Below, piece after piece: positions 13,801-25,070 of a stretch of DNA of 64,000 bases. The translations under genes and the position numbers were made by a program. The notes under the pieces are model-generated. The model searched no databases and had not been told where the DNA came from. It saw only the letters and a list, made by a program, of their open reading frames with translations. Source of the stretch: Pelecanus crispus (taxonomy: Eukaryota; Chordata; Aves; Pelecaniformes; Pelecanidae); assembly GCF_030463565.1 (NCBI RefSeq), contig NC_134660.1, positions 1,166,001 through 1,230,000 of the forward strand. The letters are read 5' to 3'. Each line of letters starts with the position of its first letter. The first letter of the stretch is position 1.

Positions 13801-16310
13801 ATAAACACGAAATGCTTTAATATCGGGTCTAAGAATACGGAGAATCTCTAGGACATGATTACTACTTAGGAAGGGGGAAAAAAAAAAGTATCTTTTTTTT
13901 AAAAAACCCTGTAGTTGTGCAGACCTTTATGCCACGACTGGGTGCAGATGGGGAGAAGCTCTGACTTAGGGACCCTCCCAGCGGGCTCCGTGGTGGCCCG
14001 GGCAGGCTGGGGCCGTTCGCCCCAGACGTGCCAAGCTCGCCACAGCCCAGAGGAGCCTCCCTGAGAGCTCACCTGGCTCCCAGCACCTCGCACCTACTAA
14101 AAATGCGTGCAACCATATCCACTTTTACCTTTTTTTTTTTTTTTTGCCCCTTGTCATGCCTCTTTAGCCTCTCCCCATCCCTGAAGGTTTCCTATTTCGC
14201 TTAGTAAACAGTATCTAAACCTCGCTGGCACTTTTTGGGGAACCCCCCCCCAATGCCCAAAGCGGTTATTGCTCACCCAAGACCCATCCCAGGCTCCCTG
14301 GACTGGGAGAGAAGAGCTGAGCACCAGCGACAGCCCCCCTCCAAGCTGCCTTTTGGGGGATCTCCCCGGGGCCCTGTGCCAGGGCGGCCGTGGGACCCCC
14401 GTGCCCAGGCTGCTGCTGAAGGGCGAAAAGGAGGAAATTTCACCCCTAAAATGCCCATTTGTTTCCCAGGGTGGTTCAGCAATAAAGCGGGGGGGTGTTT
14501 GTAGGCGGCACAGAGCGGTTTGGGGAGCGCCTCAAAGCAAAAGGCAGCTCGGCGGTGCGATGCCGCTGTCAGGCGGTCTTGAATGTCCCGGCTTTATTTA
14601 TTTTTATTTGGTTTTTTTAGGATTTTTTTTTTAAGCCTTTGTGCATTTCAGAGCTGCTTTGCTCACTGGCTACGGCGTAACACGGAATAAAATTTCCTTC
14701 CACCCGGGTTTTAAAAACTCAGCCAAAACAAGCCAGCAGACCAAACCAAAAACAAAACCAAAACAAAGAAACCCCACCAAAAACAAACTTCGCCAAGGTA
14801 ACCTAGTTGCAGATGTGCATGATGTCTTATTTTATTCAACAAAAAGTGATTAAAATCTGTTAAAGGATTTAATTAAGAGAATTAAATGAAAAGGAAGGGG
14901 CACAAATGAGTTGGAAAAAAGCAAAGCTATTCTAAACGATTAAATCGCCATTTTAACAGTATAATGGGGTTTGCATACTGAAAAGAGAAATCAGAGCTCA
15001 TATCTCATCAATAATTCATAGGCAAGAGGGATCATCCCGAGGTCAGCAGACTTGGGCAGCCCCGGCTCCTCTCTCGGAGGAGAGGGCAGCACCCTACGGC
15101 AGCGCAGGCGGGCCCCGGCTGCCGGGTCACCTTTTTAGGGGAAACATAGGCTCCGGGGGGTTTGGTGCTGGTGGTGGTGTTGTTTCTTTCCTTTTTTTTT
15201 TTTTTTTTTTCCCTCTTCCCTTTTTTTTTTTTTTTTAATTCACCGAGACCCACTGCCCGGGCGTGCTGGGGGCTGGCAGGCAGAGAGGGGGAGGGCTGGA
15301 GAAGGACTGGATGCGGTTCATATTGCTCCAATACAGACACACACCAACAATGTGGTGATTATGCTTTTGAGAAGCCAAAGGGATCTCCTTTTTTCTTTGT
15401 CCCCCCCCCCCCTTGGCCGCAAAAATGGAGGTTGGGAGGCTGCGGGTCCTCCTCTGCCTCGGCGGGGCTGGGCTGGCGGCAGGGACTGGGAATCGCCCTG
15501 CTCGGGCTGCAATTCTTGTCTTTCATTCTATTTAAGGGAAGAATCCGGTTATTCACCTATTTTTTTGGCACGGGTCCTGTACGTTACTCCGGCCTACGCC
15601 GCGACCTCCCCAAGAAGGGGAGGCTTTCGGAGGACCCAGCCCCTTCCCTTCAGCGCCGCTCCCCAAACCCCCTTCCCTCCCCCACAGCTGAATTTCAGGC
15701 TGAGAAATGGCTCCTTCTGTCCCCCAGCCCCAACCTCTTCCTTTTTTTATTACACGTCCGACCTGAAGGGAAGGAGCTGACGGGATTATTTAAAATCCTC
15801 TTGATAAAGGTCCCTCCTCAATTAGGGAACCCGAAAAGGACTGTTCTGGGGCTTGGCTCCTCCTCTGGGGTCTCTTTCCAGCCCCAGAATGGATTTAAGA
15901 ATGACATTTTCTTTCAGAGCGTGGCTATTTCGGTGTCTGAGATGATTTTCCCCATTCTCCTCTCGTAATATTAAATAAATGGTAGTTGGAAGGAGGTTGA
16001 TAACTTAACTCGAGAGGTGTCCACCCTGCGTAGTTTTTCCGTGTTCTGTTACCCTAAATAGCTTTAAAAAGAAACTATTTTGACAGCGAGCGTTGAAAGA
16101 ATAAGACTAGTACGAGGCGGTTTTTCCCCCTTTGATTTATCTCTTTTTAACATGTGTATGTGCGCCTATGTGTATACACACACATATATACATACCCTTC
16201 AAGTCAAAACAAATGACAGCGCCGGGCTTTTTGGGGGGGAGGGCGTTCGCTGGGTGGCAAAGCGGGGCTGTGTTTGTGCAGGGAGGCTTCGCAGAGCCGG
16301 GGCGGGAGGG
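10831..16310. other. HOXB5-HOXB4 spacer, proximal part
   Basis: No gene is supported. The sequence alternates between GC-rich low-complexity segments and short unique segments. A run of 19 C lies at 13475-13493, a run of T near 13010-13036, and C-runs near 13591 and 15402. The stretch 14800-15030 is AT-rich and unique, with repeated ATTAAA/TTTAAT cores, and is a candidate enhancer. An alternating purine-pyrimidine tract lies at about 16148-16200. Confidence 0.4.
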
Positions 16311-16322
16311 GTTGGGGATGGA

Positions 16323-16405
16323 GCGGGGGGAACCGGAGACCCCCGGCCAGGGGGGGAACCGGAGACCCCCGGCCAGGGGGGAAGAGGAGACCCCGGGCAG
16401 GGGAC
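16323..16405. repeat. About 26-bp tandem repeat, three copies
   Basis: Three adjacent units share the core GGAGACCCCCGGCCAGGGG; the third is diverged (GGAGACCCCGGGCAGGGG). They lie in a GC-rich island. Confidence 0.8.
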
Positions 16406-16629
16406 CCGGCGCGGCCGCTCGCCTGTAACGCCCCCGAGCAGCCAGCAGAGCTCGCTTCAGACCAAGTTCACTGCCAGCAGCGGCGGGCCGGGCCGGGCCG
16501 GGCTGGGCTGGAGCGGGACCGGGCGCCCCGCAGCCCCGCGGCCCCCCCGGCGCCGGCCCCGGCTCCCCCCGGGCGGCCGCGGCGCTGCTCGGCGCCGGGC
16601 TCCGGTGCTCCAGAACCCATCGGAGGCAC

Positions 16630-16731
16630 TCCTCATGCCCCCCAAAGCCTCCTCATCCCCCCCAAAGCCTCCTCATCCCCCCCAAAGCCTCCTCATCCCC
16701 CCAAAGCCTCCTCATCCCCCCAAAACCTGCG
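16630..16731. repeat. 18/19-bp tandem repeat, five copies
   Basis: Five units of the form CCCCCCAAAGCCTCCTCAT, with C-run length varying from unit to unit and the last unit diverged. The length variation suggests slippage. Confidence 0.85.
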
Positions 16732-16739
16732 TGTGTGGC

Positions 16740-17480
16740 AAGCGGAGCGGGGCTAATCGCCGCGGTCACAACTCACCTAGGTGAAATCCCAAATAAGAGA
16801 GAAATAACGCAGCTGTGGTTTAAGGCATTCCCCCCCGCCCCCGTTCATTTAAATATAAAAATGAGGGAGAGCAAAAGGAACAAAAAAAAAAAAAATCAGC
16901 GATCTAAGACAGCAATGGGTGAGCTGGAGATAAACATCTCATGTTTGCAAAGCTCTGATTTTGTGTTCTCCCCTGGAGGGTAAAAGAAAAAAAAAGTCAC
17001 GAAGAAATATCCAGGGTGGGTTGTTCCCCCCCCCCCCCTTTTCTTTTTGAAGTAAAGTAAATGAAATAGGGAAATCAGCGCCGCGTTAGTTGCTTGGGAC
17101 GTAGACGGGAACTCTGGTCTTGGGGGGCTTGTTAGTACAGCATTATAGCTCGAGGGGTCAAAAAGTTGAGGGTCAAAAGTTTACGCCGTGCGTGACTCAG
17201 TGCTGTGTATAACCCTGATAGACTGATGTCAGTGTGCAGAGAAAAACCGAGGGAGAGAAAGAAAGCGGGGAGGGGGCGAGGTGGGAGGAAGACTCTGCTT
17301 GTGGGCAGCGGCGGCGGAGGGTGGCGAGGAGGGGGCGACCCTCGGCCGCAAGCGGAGGGGCAGGGCGAGAGCCGGGGGTCTGCGGTGGGACGGCAGAAAA
17401 TAAGGCAGATTGATTTGGGGCTCCCGGGAGGAAACGCCGGGCCACTTCTTAGTATTTTTCTAAGATAACCCCTGAAACGC
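16740..17480. other. Spacer with GGGTCA repeat and AP-1 site
   Basis: Non-coding. GGGTCA occurs twice in direct orientation at 17155-17160 and 17170-17175, 9 bp apart, followed by the AP-1/MARE-type core TGACTCA at 17193-17199. This is about 6.4 kb upstream of the HOXB4 start. G-rich sequence fills 17260-17400. Confidence 0.4.
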
Positions 17481-18770
17481 TGTTTGGAGTCGAATTAACA
17501 GAATATAGGGGGAAATGCATTTATTAAATCCAATTAGGTGGAGGTCCCTCTAGGATATTAACTCGAGCAGTTAAAAAATAATTTTCATTCCGGCGTCATT
17601 TTGTTTGGATAGGGTTTAAATTATACTGGAGGAAAAAGAAGGAAAAAAAAAAAAAAAAAAGAAAAAAAGTCTGACACGGCGGGTGAAAATGTGTTCTAAC
17701 ATCTTTCCTTGGAAAGGCTTCCAAAGCCCTTGGAGAGGTGCCTGCCTCCCGCCTCCCTGGGCGCCGGAACCCCAGCGCCAAACATTTTTTAATACGTCCT
17801 CGGTATGAGTGCGAATACTCATCCAAAAAAATAAAAGAATCGCACGAAATAATGCCCATGATTTACTGTTTGCATTTCTACCTTAATCGCAGGGAATCTA
17901 GAGTAATGATATATAGGCAAAATCGATGGACTGATGGCTTTAAGAAACCCAGCGTGTGTATTTAAAGGCGCTTTTAAGTGCCCGTTTCGTCGCTCGGTCC
18001 GGTTAAAGTAGCTAATTTTGTTTTGCAGCACGCTTTCCGTCGGAATTTGAATGAAATGTTTTATATTTCTTGCTTGAAATGTGACTCCACTCTGGTCATT
18101 GCAACAGTTTAATGAACTGATATAATAAATATTTCCCTTGGCATTTCAAAGTTATTTCTACACTGCCAGACTTTGAACCCTCCAAACTCTAAATATTATT
18201 TGCACTGGGACTGGGGAAGATCTTTTCAATAGCTTCTTAAGCAAACAGTTGTAGCAAGGCAAACTCTTCTGAAAAAAAAAAAAAAGAAAGAAAGAAAGAA
18301 GAAAAAAAAAAAAAGCCCTGCAAATTTGCTTTTTTTCCCCCCTCGGCTTTTAAATATTTTCGGTGACTAAATACTTATAACAAGGGTCATTTTTCTTGGA
18401 AGAGAAAGAGAGAATATTAGAGCCCTGGGAAAGGCATTCTGGAAAATCCATTTGCTTTCCCGATGCGGATATATTCATGGAGTAGGTGAAATTCAAGAGA
18501 ACGTAAAGCGTTTTGTTTCGCGTGATAAGGCTCGGCTTTAATTAATTGCCATGAATTTGCTTGGTATTTATAAAATATCACTATATAAGGGCTACCGTTT
18601 AGTTGTAACTTGGGTGATCCATCTCCTCGCCCTTGTAATTACTATACTTATCTCTCTAGAACAGTCATTTCTACTCCAGGTTTATAGAACAGGTAATGGA
18701 TAATAAAGGCCATTTGTTTTCGGGATATTAAAACAAGCAGGTATAATTTCACGGCAATAAAAAAACCCAA
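17481..18770. other. Unique AT-rich block, candidate conserved enhancers
   Basis: Over 1 kb of mostly unique, AT-rich sequence with many TAAT, TTTAT and TTAATTAAT-type cores (for example around 17510-17570, 18100-18200 and 18535-18660). A-rich runs interrupt it near 17641-17667 and 18271-18314. It contains no open frame that resembles a protein. Texture suggests conserved regulatory DNA (inference). Confidence 0.4.
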
Positions 18771-21060
18771 ACCAAAACAGAAGCCAAGCCCACCGCCTCG
18801 CAACTTCCCTCTGCCACCCGCCCCGGCGCCGCAGCGGTTGACTCGCGATTTAGGGGCGCGGGGCTGCGTGCTCGTGGGGAGCGGGGTCGTGGGGAGGTGT
18901 GAGGAGGGGGAGGGGGAGGAAAGGCAGGGCAGCGCTGGGGGATATTTCGGATTTATCCCCCTCGCTCGGGACGGGGCCGGCTTGGCCCCGGGGGTCTCCC
19001 GGTGCGGGCCAGCCGCTGCAAACACAATTCAGGGTGGGTTTGCCTCCGGATTTTTTTTTTCTTCTTCTTCTTCTTCTTCTTCTTCTTCCCCCCTACCGGA
19101 GAATCAATTTAATTCGCTTTTTAATCCCGGTTTAATTTCCAACTGGCCGCGTTATGGCGGGGAGAAGCGCGGGGGCGGCGGTGGAGCCCCGCAGCCCCCT
19201 CGCAGCGCCGCTCCCCCCCGCGCCGCTCCGCGGCCTTTAGGTGCCAAGATGATTTTTTTTTTTTTTTTTCCCCATTAGAAATAAGAAGGATAGAGGCGGC
19301 TGGCTGGGAAAGGCACGGCTTAAATCTGCGTTTCGCTCTCGCAAAGCAGGTGCGGGCTCCTCCGCGCCTGCCCGCGCAGCCGCCCCCGCGCTCCCCGTTT
19401 GCGGGAGGGGGGGATCCCAGTTTAGCGCTAAAACACAAACCCGAAAGGTCCGCGCCTCCGAAAGGGGGAAAAAAATAAAATTAAAATTAAAAAAATCCCC
19501 ATCCTCGTTGCTGCCAGGCTCCAGAGAGCGATCTCCGGGGGGAGAGGGGAATATACCGGGGGGAAACAAAAAAATACAAAAAAAAAAAAAAAAATCCCTG
19601 GAGCGGCCGGCGCGGAGCGGCGCGGGGTGAACCGCGGGTCAGCGCGGCTCTCGGCGGCCGCCGCTGCGGACACGCCTCGCTGTTTAACAAAGACTGACAA
19701 ACTATGAGATTAATACCAAAACTTGCGGGTTTCCCACCCCAAAATGCTCAGAGGGCCTCCTGGCGCTGCCAGCAGCAGTTCCGCTCGCCCTGCGGGACGG
19801 TACTGGGTTATACTGGGGGGTGGGGGGTGTGCGGGGGAGGGGGCACCAACAAACCCCACAAAAAAAAAAAAAAAAAAAAAGAAAAAAGGAAAAAAGAGAG
19901 AGAAGAAGGAGAGAGAGAAATTGGTGTTCTTACCGAGAAATAATCTCATTGAAAAAGCAACCCGGGGGAGAGAAGAGCCCGGGCTGGACTGGGGGGGGCA
20001 GGGGGGTCTGCGGGATTCCGCTGCAAAGCCTCCCCAAGTTTGGAGGCAGCGTCCCACCCCCGGGGTCCCTCCGAGGGAAGGAGCCGCGTTTTGCCGAGGT
20101 AGGTCCGGCTGGCGGGGGGGCGGCCGGGCGGGGGGGGGCACCCCCCGCTTGCTGCCCCCTCCTCGGGGGGCAGAGGCGGCCGAAGCGGCGCTCGGCCCCG
20201 CAGCGGTCCCGCAGCCCCTGCGCTGGCAGGTGGGGGCTTTGGGGGGGCTTGGAGGGGTCCCCCGGCCCCCCTTGGGGTGGGGGGGGACAGGCCAGGCCGG
20301 GGAGCCCCGGGGGACACCCCCCCCCCGGGCCTGAGGTTGCTTTGAAATGGAAAATAAGAGCCCGGGTGAAATTTGCGGTGAGGAATTTCCGCGACGTGGG
20401 GCGGTTTCCCAGCGAAAGGGAGAAAGGTGGGCAGGGGGGCAGCGAGGGGCTGCCTTTAATTTGGGATCAGAGGCGGCGAGGGGGGGATCCCTTGGAGGTG
20501 TGGTGGGGGGAAGATTTCTGGTAAACGCTAGGGGTGCTGGTTTGCTAGCGCCAAACCCCTCGTGTCATTGGGAAGGAAAATTAAAACGGATTTTTTTTTT
20601 TTTTTTTAAAAAAGGATGTGGGAGGGGGTTAAAAATACGGAATAGGCCTAGTTATTGCTCCTGAGGCTGCTCTGCTCGGTTAGGAGATCGCCGCGGTACC
20701 GGCTGCGGGGAAATGCAATAAAATAAATCAGAGAAGGGGCTTGGAAAGGAGGAATAAAATTTAAGAGGGGGGGAGAAAAAAGGAAAAAAAAAAAAAAGCA
20801 AAAGCTCGCTCTAATGGGATTGGTTCTGTAGAATTATTTTCTGGCACCCATCTACACGTCGAGCAAGCAGATTTGGTTTGGCCGCGGGCTTTGATGGGGG
20901 GTCTTGGGGGGCAAATGCGGGAGCTGCTGCCCGCTGCCGGCACGGCGCGGGCGGGGGCCGGGGGACCCCCGCGCCCTGGCTTGGCTCTGCTGGCGCCCAG
21001 GCGCGGAGGGGCTCGGGGGCTGCCCGGGGGCGTCTGCGCCTCGTTCCTAAGAGCTGTCTT
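18771..21060. other. GC- and G-rich spacer with low-complexity runs
   Basis: No gene is supported. It includes a pure CTT triplet run at 19061-19088, an A-run near 19859-19880, and dense G-runs at 20100-20330 that could form G-quadruplexes. All long open frames here lack recognisable domains and arise from base composition. Confidence 0.4.
19061..19088. repeat. (CTT)n microsatellite
   Basis: About nine uninterrupted CTT triplets following a T-run. Confidence 0.9.
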
Positions 21061-22152
21061 CGGGGTTTTTTCGGTTTAGCTGGGAATTATACGTTTTATC
21101 AGGAAAACCGACTATTCACCTGAAAGTACCTGAAAAATCTCCGGGCATGTCTGTCCGGGAAAACTACGGGACGGTCGTTCTTGGCTGTAACTATTTTTAG
21201 TAGGGGAAAAAAAAGAAAAAAAATGCAGGAGTTTGTGAAACATATTTAAGATATTTGTCAGGAATTTTAATGTGGGGGGGAAACGCAGCTTTTCTCTGAT
21301 AGCCTCTTTGCTGTGGCATTTAAATGCAATTAATTCGGGAGATGCTTGACCAAAAAAATGTTCTGCCTTTTGAAATACAAAAAAAAAAAAAAAAAAAAAA
21401 AAAAAAAGCGGGGGGAGAGGATGCTATACTTTTAATCTCTTGGGCAACTGTAATTTTAAACGAAATCTCAACATGATGCTACCCTCATTAGTTCCGAATG
21501 AAGGTTCATTACCTAGACAGTATGAATATTTTATTGCTTTATATCCCTTTTTCGGAAATGAAACGCCTTTGATCTTTTTCTCGGGTTGTAAAAAGAATTG
21601 CCTGTCATTAAAAAAAAAACCTGTCGTCCCATCTGCCTTTACATTCTGTATTTCTTTTCATCTGTTTCTTTCCTTTTTTTTATATAATTTATCCGCACAC
21701 GCACGTATAAACCCAAACCTTGGTTGACCTCCAAGAACGAAAAATGGAAGAAATCTCGGCGCTGCGTGTGGAGAGTGATTGGGTTTTCGGGGTGGAGGGA
21801 CGGAGCTGTGGCATTTTGCTTTTAAACGACGATTATTGGGATTCCAGGCTCGTTGTGCGTCTATACTCATCTATTCAGCCCAGGGGCTGATTTTTTTTTT
21901 TTTTTTTTTTTAAGCACAGCGGTAAACTAATGCAGGAGGTATGGAGGAGGAGGTAGAAAAGTTTCGGTTTTCTCTAATCGAGTATCGGCTATTCGGATAC
22001 TGAGTTGGCGCTTTAATTAATCGTCTTTCCTCCGAAGGGTGAATCTTTTAGCCGTCTTTAGATTAATTCTCGATCTCTCGAGTCACAAAACTTTACCCCC
22101 CTGCCCCAGAAGATAATTATGGCGGTAGGCGAAGATCTCTGACCGAGGAGGA
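21061..22152. other. Unique block upstream of mir-10a
   Basis: Mostly unique AT-richer sequence with an uninterrupted run of 29 A at 21379-21407 and a T-run near 21891-21911. It probably includes promoter or enhancer DNA for mir-10a and HOXB4 (inference from position). Confidence 0.35.
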
Positions 22153-22253
22153 TGCATCTGTCTTCTATATGTACCCTGTAGATCCGAATTTGTGTAAAGG
22201 AAGTTGGGTCACAAATTCGTATCTAGGGGAATATGTAGTTGACACAAACACTA
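22153..22253 (+). ncRNA. MIR10A: miR-10a precursor hairpin
   Basis: The mature 5p strand lies at 22172-22194, starting TACCCTGTAGATCCGAAT, identical to vertebrate miR-10a as I know it. The 3p strand lies at 22212-22233, starting CAAATTCGTATCTAGGGG. The arms pair around a loop of about 17 nt (22195-22211). The family represses Hox and other mRNAs after transcription. The gene sits about 1.35 kb upstream of HOXB4 on the same strand, as in other vertebrates. The lower stem reads CTATATG before the mature strand where human has GTATA, and the loop also differs from human as I remember it; the mature arms do not. Confidence 0.97.
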
Positions 22254-23384
22254 CAGGTCACAGTCCCAGAAGGCATTAAACCCAACCCAACCCCCCCAAA
22301 AGCCACCCCCCCAGATCCCTGACTAAAAGGGTGAAAACAAGGGCTTAACCAGAAAACCGTTTTATAGCTGAAAAGAAATACTTCGGATTTGACCTTAGCT
22401 CAACTCCAGAGCTCCTGCGATAAACTTTATCATCACTTCGAGATAAAATCGGAGCTGAGAAGGCGGGGGGGGGGGGGGGGGGTGTTGGGGGTGGTCAGGG
22501 GCGTTATTTCTGCGATTTGAGAGCCAGAATCCCACTATTGCTTTAGTTTGTGCAATCTCAGCGCCGACACCGAAAAAAAAAAAAAATTACTTGCTTTCTT
22601 TCCTGCCGCTTGTGAGGAGCTGATTGCGCTTTCGGGTTTAAACACGAATTTGAGGAATTAGGGGGGGCTTTGGGAGGGCTGCTGCTCTGCCCGGGCTTTT
22701 AAAGCGTCTTTATTACAAGAACGGCGAGGCGAGGGTGCATTAGGACTTGGGCTAATTCGCTTTTGTAATTGTTCACCAAGTCCTTGATTTCTTGCTTGGA
22801 GGACGGGCTGCTTTTTTTCCATCGCTGCGTGGGAAAAGAGTCAATCCCAGAGCCGAGCTAAATGTCATTTAGGAGAGCGGGTACCCCGAATTAGCTGATG
22901 AATTTCCTATCGATCCCCGGCAAGCCCTATTCATCTCTGCCAGGCTCGGGCGCGATGTCCCTTCCCGGATCACCTTGGGGGGGGTCGGGACGCAGCCACC
23001 ACCCTGGGGACCGCCGCGGATCGTGCGCGGGGCCCGCGGCTGCCACCCGCAGCCCCAACCCCCCGAAAAAACAGTTTTACCCTCTATTTTAATTTTTTTT
23101 TTTTTTTTTTTTTTTCTCCTTTCGGGGGGATCTCTGTTTTTCCCAGCCTCCCTTCCCCCGGCTCCCCCCGCCCCGGGCCAGGACACACCCCCGAGGGGGG
23201 TGGCCGGGGGGGCCGGTTCTCGCCCGCGGGGCGCAGCGGAGCCCGGGGCCGGCGGGGCCCGGGGCCGGCGGGGCCGGGGGCGGCCGGCGGGGAGCGGGGG
23301 GCCCCGGCCGGCTCCCCGGGGATGCTCGGGGCCCCGGGAGAGCCCGGGCTGGGCAGATTTCCTTATCCGGGGATCGCAGGGCAC
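22254..23384. other. mir-10a to HOXB4 promoter interval
   Basis: Unique at first (22254-22460), then a run of 18 G at 22465-22482, more unique sequence (22500-22920), a T-run near 23093-23115, and a GC-rich island at 23150-23350. No gene is seen. A degenerate pair of nuclear-receptor-like half sites lies near 22389-22406 (TTGACCTTAGCTCAACTC). Confidence 0.4.
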
Positions 23385-23547
23385 CTCGCCATTGGCCCGC
23401 GCTGTCACATGGACTCCAACTTTGTTCACTTGACAGTAAGTAGGAGGGTTTCACGAAACAGGAAAACGAGTAAAGGGGGGGACAGGAATAAATTTTAGGA
23501 GAGAGATATATTTTTTTTTTTTCCGTGTGTGCAATTCTAAGAAATTA
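23385..23547 (+). promoter_or_regulatory. HOXB4: HOXB4 proximal promoter and leader
   Basis: An NF-Y site ATTGG at 23391-23395 is followed by an E-box-like CACATG and unique sequence leading to the start codon. There is no TATA box. NF-Y and E-box factors are known regulators of HOXB4 genes; their use here is inferred from motif and position. Confidence 0.5.
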
Positions 23548-23968
23548 ATGGCCATGAGCTCGTTTTTGATCAACTCCAACTATGTGGACCCCAAGTTCCC
23601 ACCCTGTGAAGAGTATTCCCACAGCGATTACCTTCCCAATCACTCGCCGGAATATTACAGCAGCCAGAGGCGAGAGAGCACTTTCCAACATGAAGCGATG
23701 TACCAGCCGCGGTCAGCCTGCAAGGAGCAGCTCTACTCGTCCTGCCAGAGCTCCGGCCACCAAGCAGCGGTGTTATCCCCCCGGGGTCATGTCCATCCTC
23801 CGGCCGGACTGCAGAGCCACCTCTCTGAGCCGAGCCAGCCCTGCGAGCCGGGCACCCCCAGCCCACCGCCCTCCTGCAGCCAAAACTCTCTGCACCAAAG
23901 CCCTTCCGATTCCTCCTGCAAGGAGCCGGTAGTTTACCCCTGGATGAAAAAAGTCCATGTAAGCACGG
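23548..23968 (+). CDS. HOXB4: HOXB4 exon 1 (leader and hexapeptide)
   Basis: This is the first coding exon of Hox-B4, a nuclear transcription factor of paralogue group 4 that acts in the posterior hindbrain and cervical region and in haematopoietic stem cells. The ATG at 23548 gives MAMSSFLINSNYVDPKFPP, the group-4 signature. Residues 1-140 plus one base are encoded. The leader carries a Pro/Ser-rich region (about 83-123) and the hexapeptide VYPWMK at 129-134. It lacks the long polyproline run of mammalian HOXB4. The exon ends in phase 1 at donor GTAAGT (23969). Joined to 24754 the protein is 245 residues, the length I recall for chicken HOXB4. Confidence 0.97.
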
Positions 23969-24294
23969 GTAAGTGAACTAAAGTGGCTTTGCTTTATACT
24001 AAGTAGCACCTCAAAGTCTTGTAGAAATCTTATTGCACCAGTTGTAAAATAACCATTCGTGGAGATTTACGATCGCCTGTTTGCAGAGCGGTATAATTAC
24101 ATCCTCCATAAATTTTTATTGCTCTGCTTGGCCATGTGCCTTTGAAGTCTCTGTTACCATCCTCCTCCAATTTCTTGCAGGCTACTTTTTTTTATGGCTG
24201 TTGAATCTTCATAAGTTAAGTTTTATGTTTTCGTAATTTGTATTTAAGTGGCGGGTTGAGTCAACTTTTACTATTTTCCCTTCCCCCCCCCTTT

Positions 24295-24327
<33 letters not shown>

Positions 24328-24753
24328 TGTGATATTTATTAAAAAGGAGTGTCTGTGTTTGCCTGCTTGCATGTGTGCAGGGGGAGCTTTAAAGCTCGGG
24401 GTAGCCGAGTGATGCTGGAGCAGAGGTGTGTGCCTGTGTACACACACGCGGAGGGCACGGAAAACGCGTCCAGGGGACCTTGTAAAAACGTTTGGACAGG
24501 AATACACGTCAGGCAACGAGGATGGAGGTGGAGATTTGGAGTTAGGTTCTGGGGGTATTTTTAGAAGGTTTGCGGTGTATTTTTTGGAGTGTATCCCCCC
24601 ACCAAAAGAATGTGTGATGCTTTTTTTTGGGGGGAAAGGACCCGTTAAAGGAACAGCTCAGTAATTCTTCTTCTGCTCTTTTTTTTTTTTTCCCTCCCCC
24701 CCCCCCCCCTTTTTTTTTCTCCTTTTTCTTTCTCCTCCTTTGTGTTTGTTCAG
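23969..24753 (+). other. HOXB4: HOXB4 intron with candidate enhancer
   Basis: A 785-bp intron. The part at 24010-24260 is unique and AT-rich, with a TAATTAC core and CATAAATTTTTATTGC near 24108-24123. HOXB4 introns are known to carry a neural and mesodermal enhancer, and this is the candidate. A run of 29 T lies at 24297-24325. The 3' end is a long T/C tract (about 24680-24750) before the TTGTTCAG acceptor. Confidence 0.65.
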
Positions 24754-25070
24754 TAAACCCCAATTACTCAGGAGGGGAACCGAAACGCTCCCGCACAGCC
24801 TACACCAGGCAGCAAGTCCTGGAGCTGGAGAAGGAATTTCACTATAACCGCTATCTCACCCGGCGGCGCAGGGTCGAGATCGCCCATTCCCTCTGCCTCT
24901 CCGAGCGCCAGATCAAAATCTGGTTCCAGAACAGGAGGATGAAATGGAAAAAAGATCACAAGTTACCAAATACCAAGATCAGGTCTAATCCTTCCAGCTC
25001 CTCTGCCAGCCTGCAGATCCCCCAAGGAGGATCTCAAACCCGATCCCATGGACCAGCCACCAGCCTATAA
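24754..25070 (+). CDS. HOXB4: HOXB4 exon 2 (homeodomain)
   Basis: The split codon completes as GTA (Val 141), followed by [20 protein letters not shown], the group-4 signature. The homeodomain is at residues 150-209 with Trp48, Phe49 and Asn51 intact. The 36-residue tail keeps KLPNTKIRS and then a Ser-rich end that differs from the Gly/Ala-rich mammalian tail. The TAA stop is at 25068-25070. Confidence 0.97.

Noticed and set aside
22389-22406. Possible retinoic-acid element between mir-10a and HOXB4
   Set aside because: One half site is good but the other is poor at any standard spacing.
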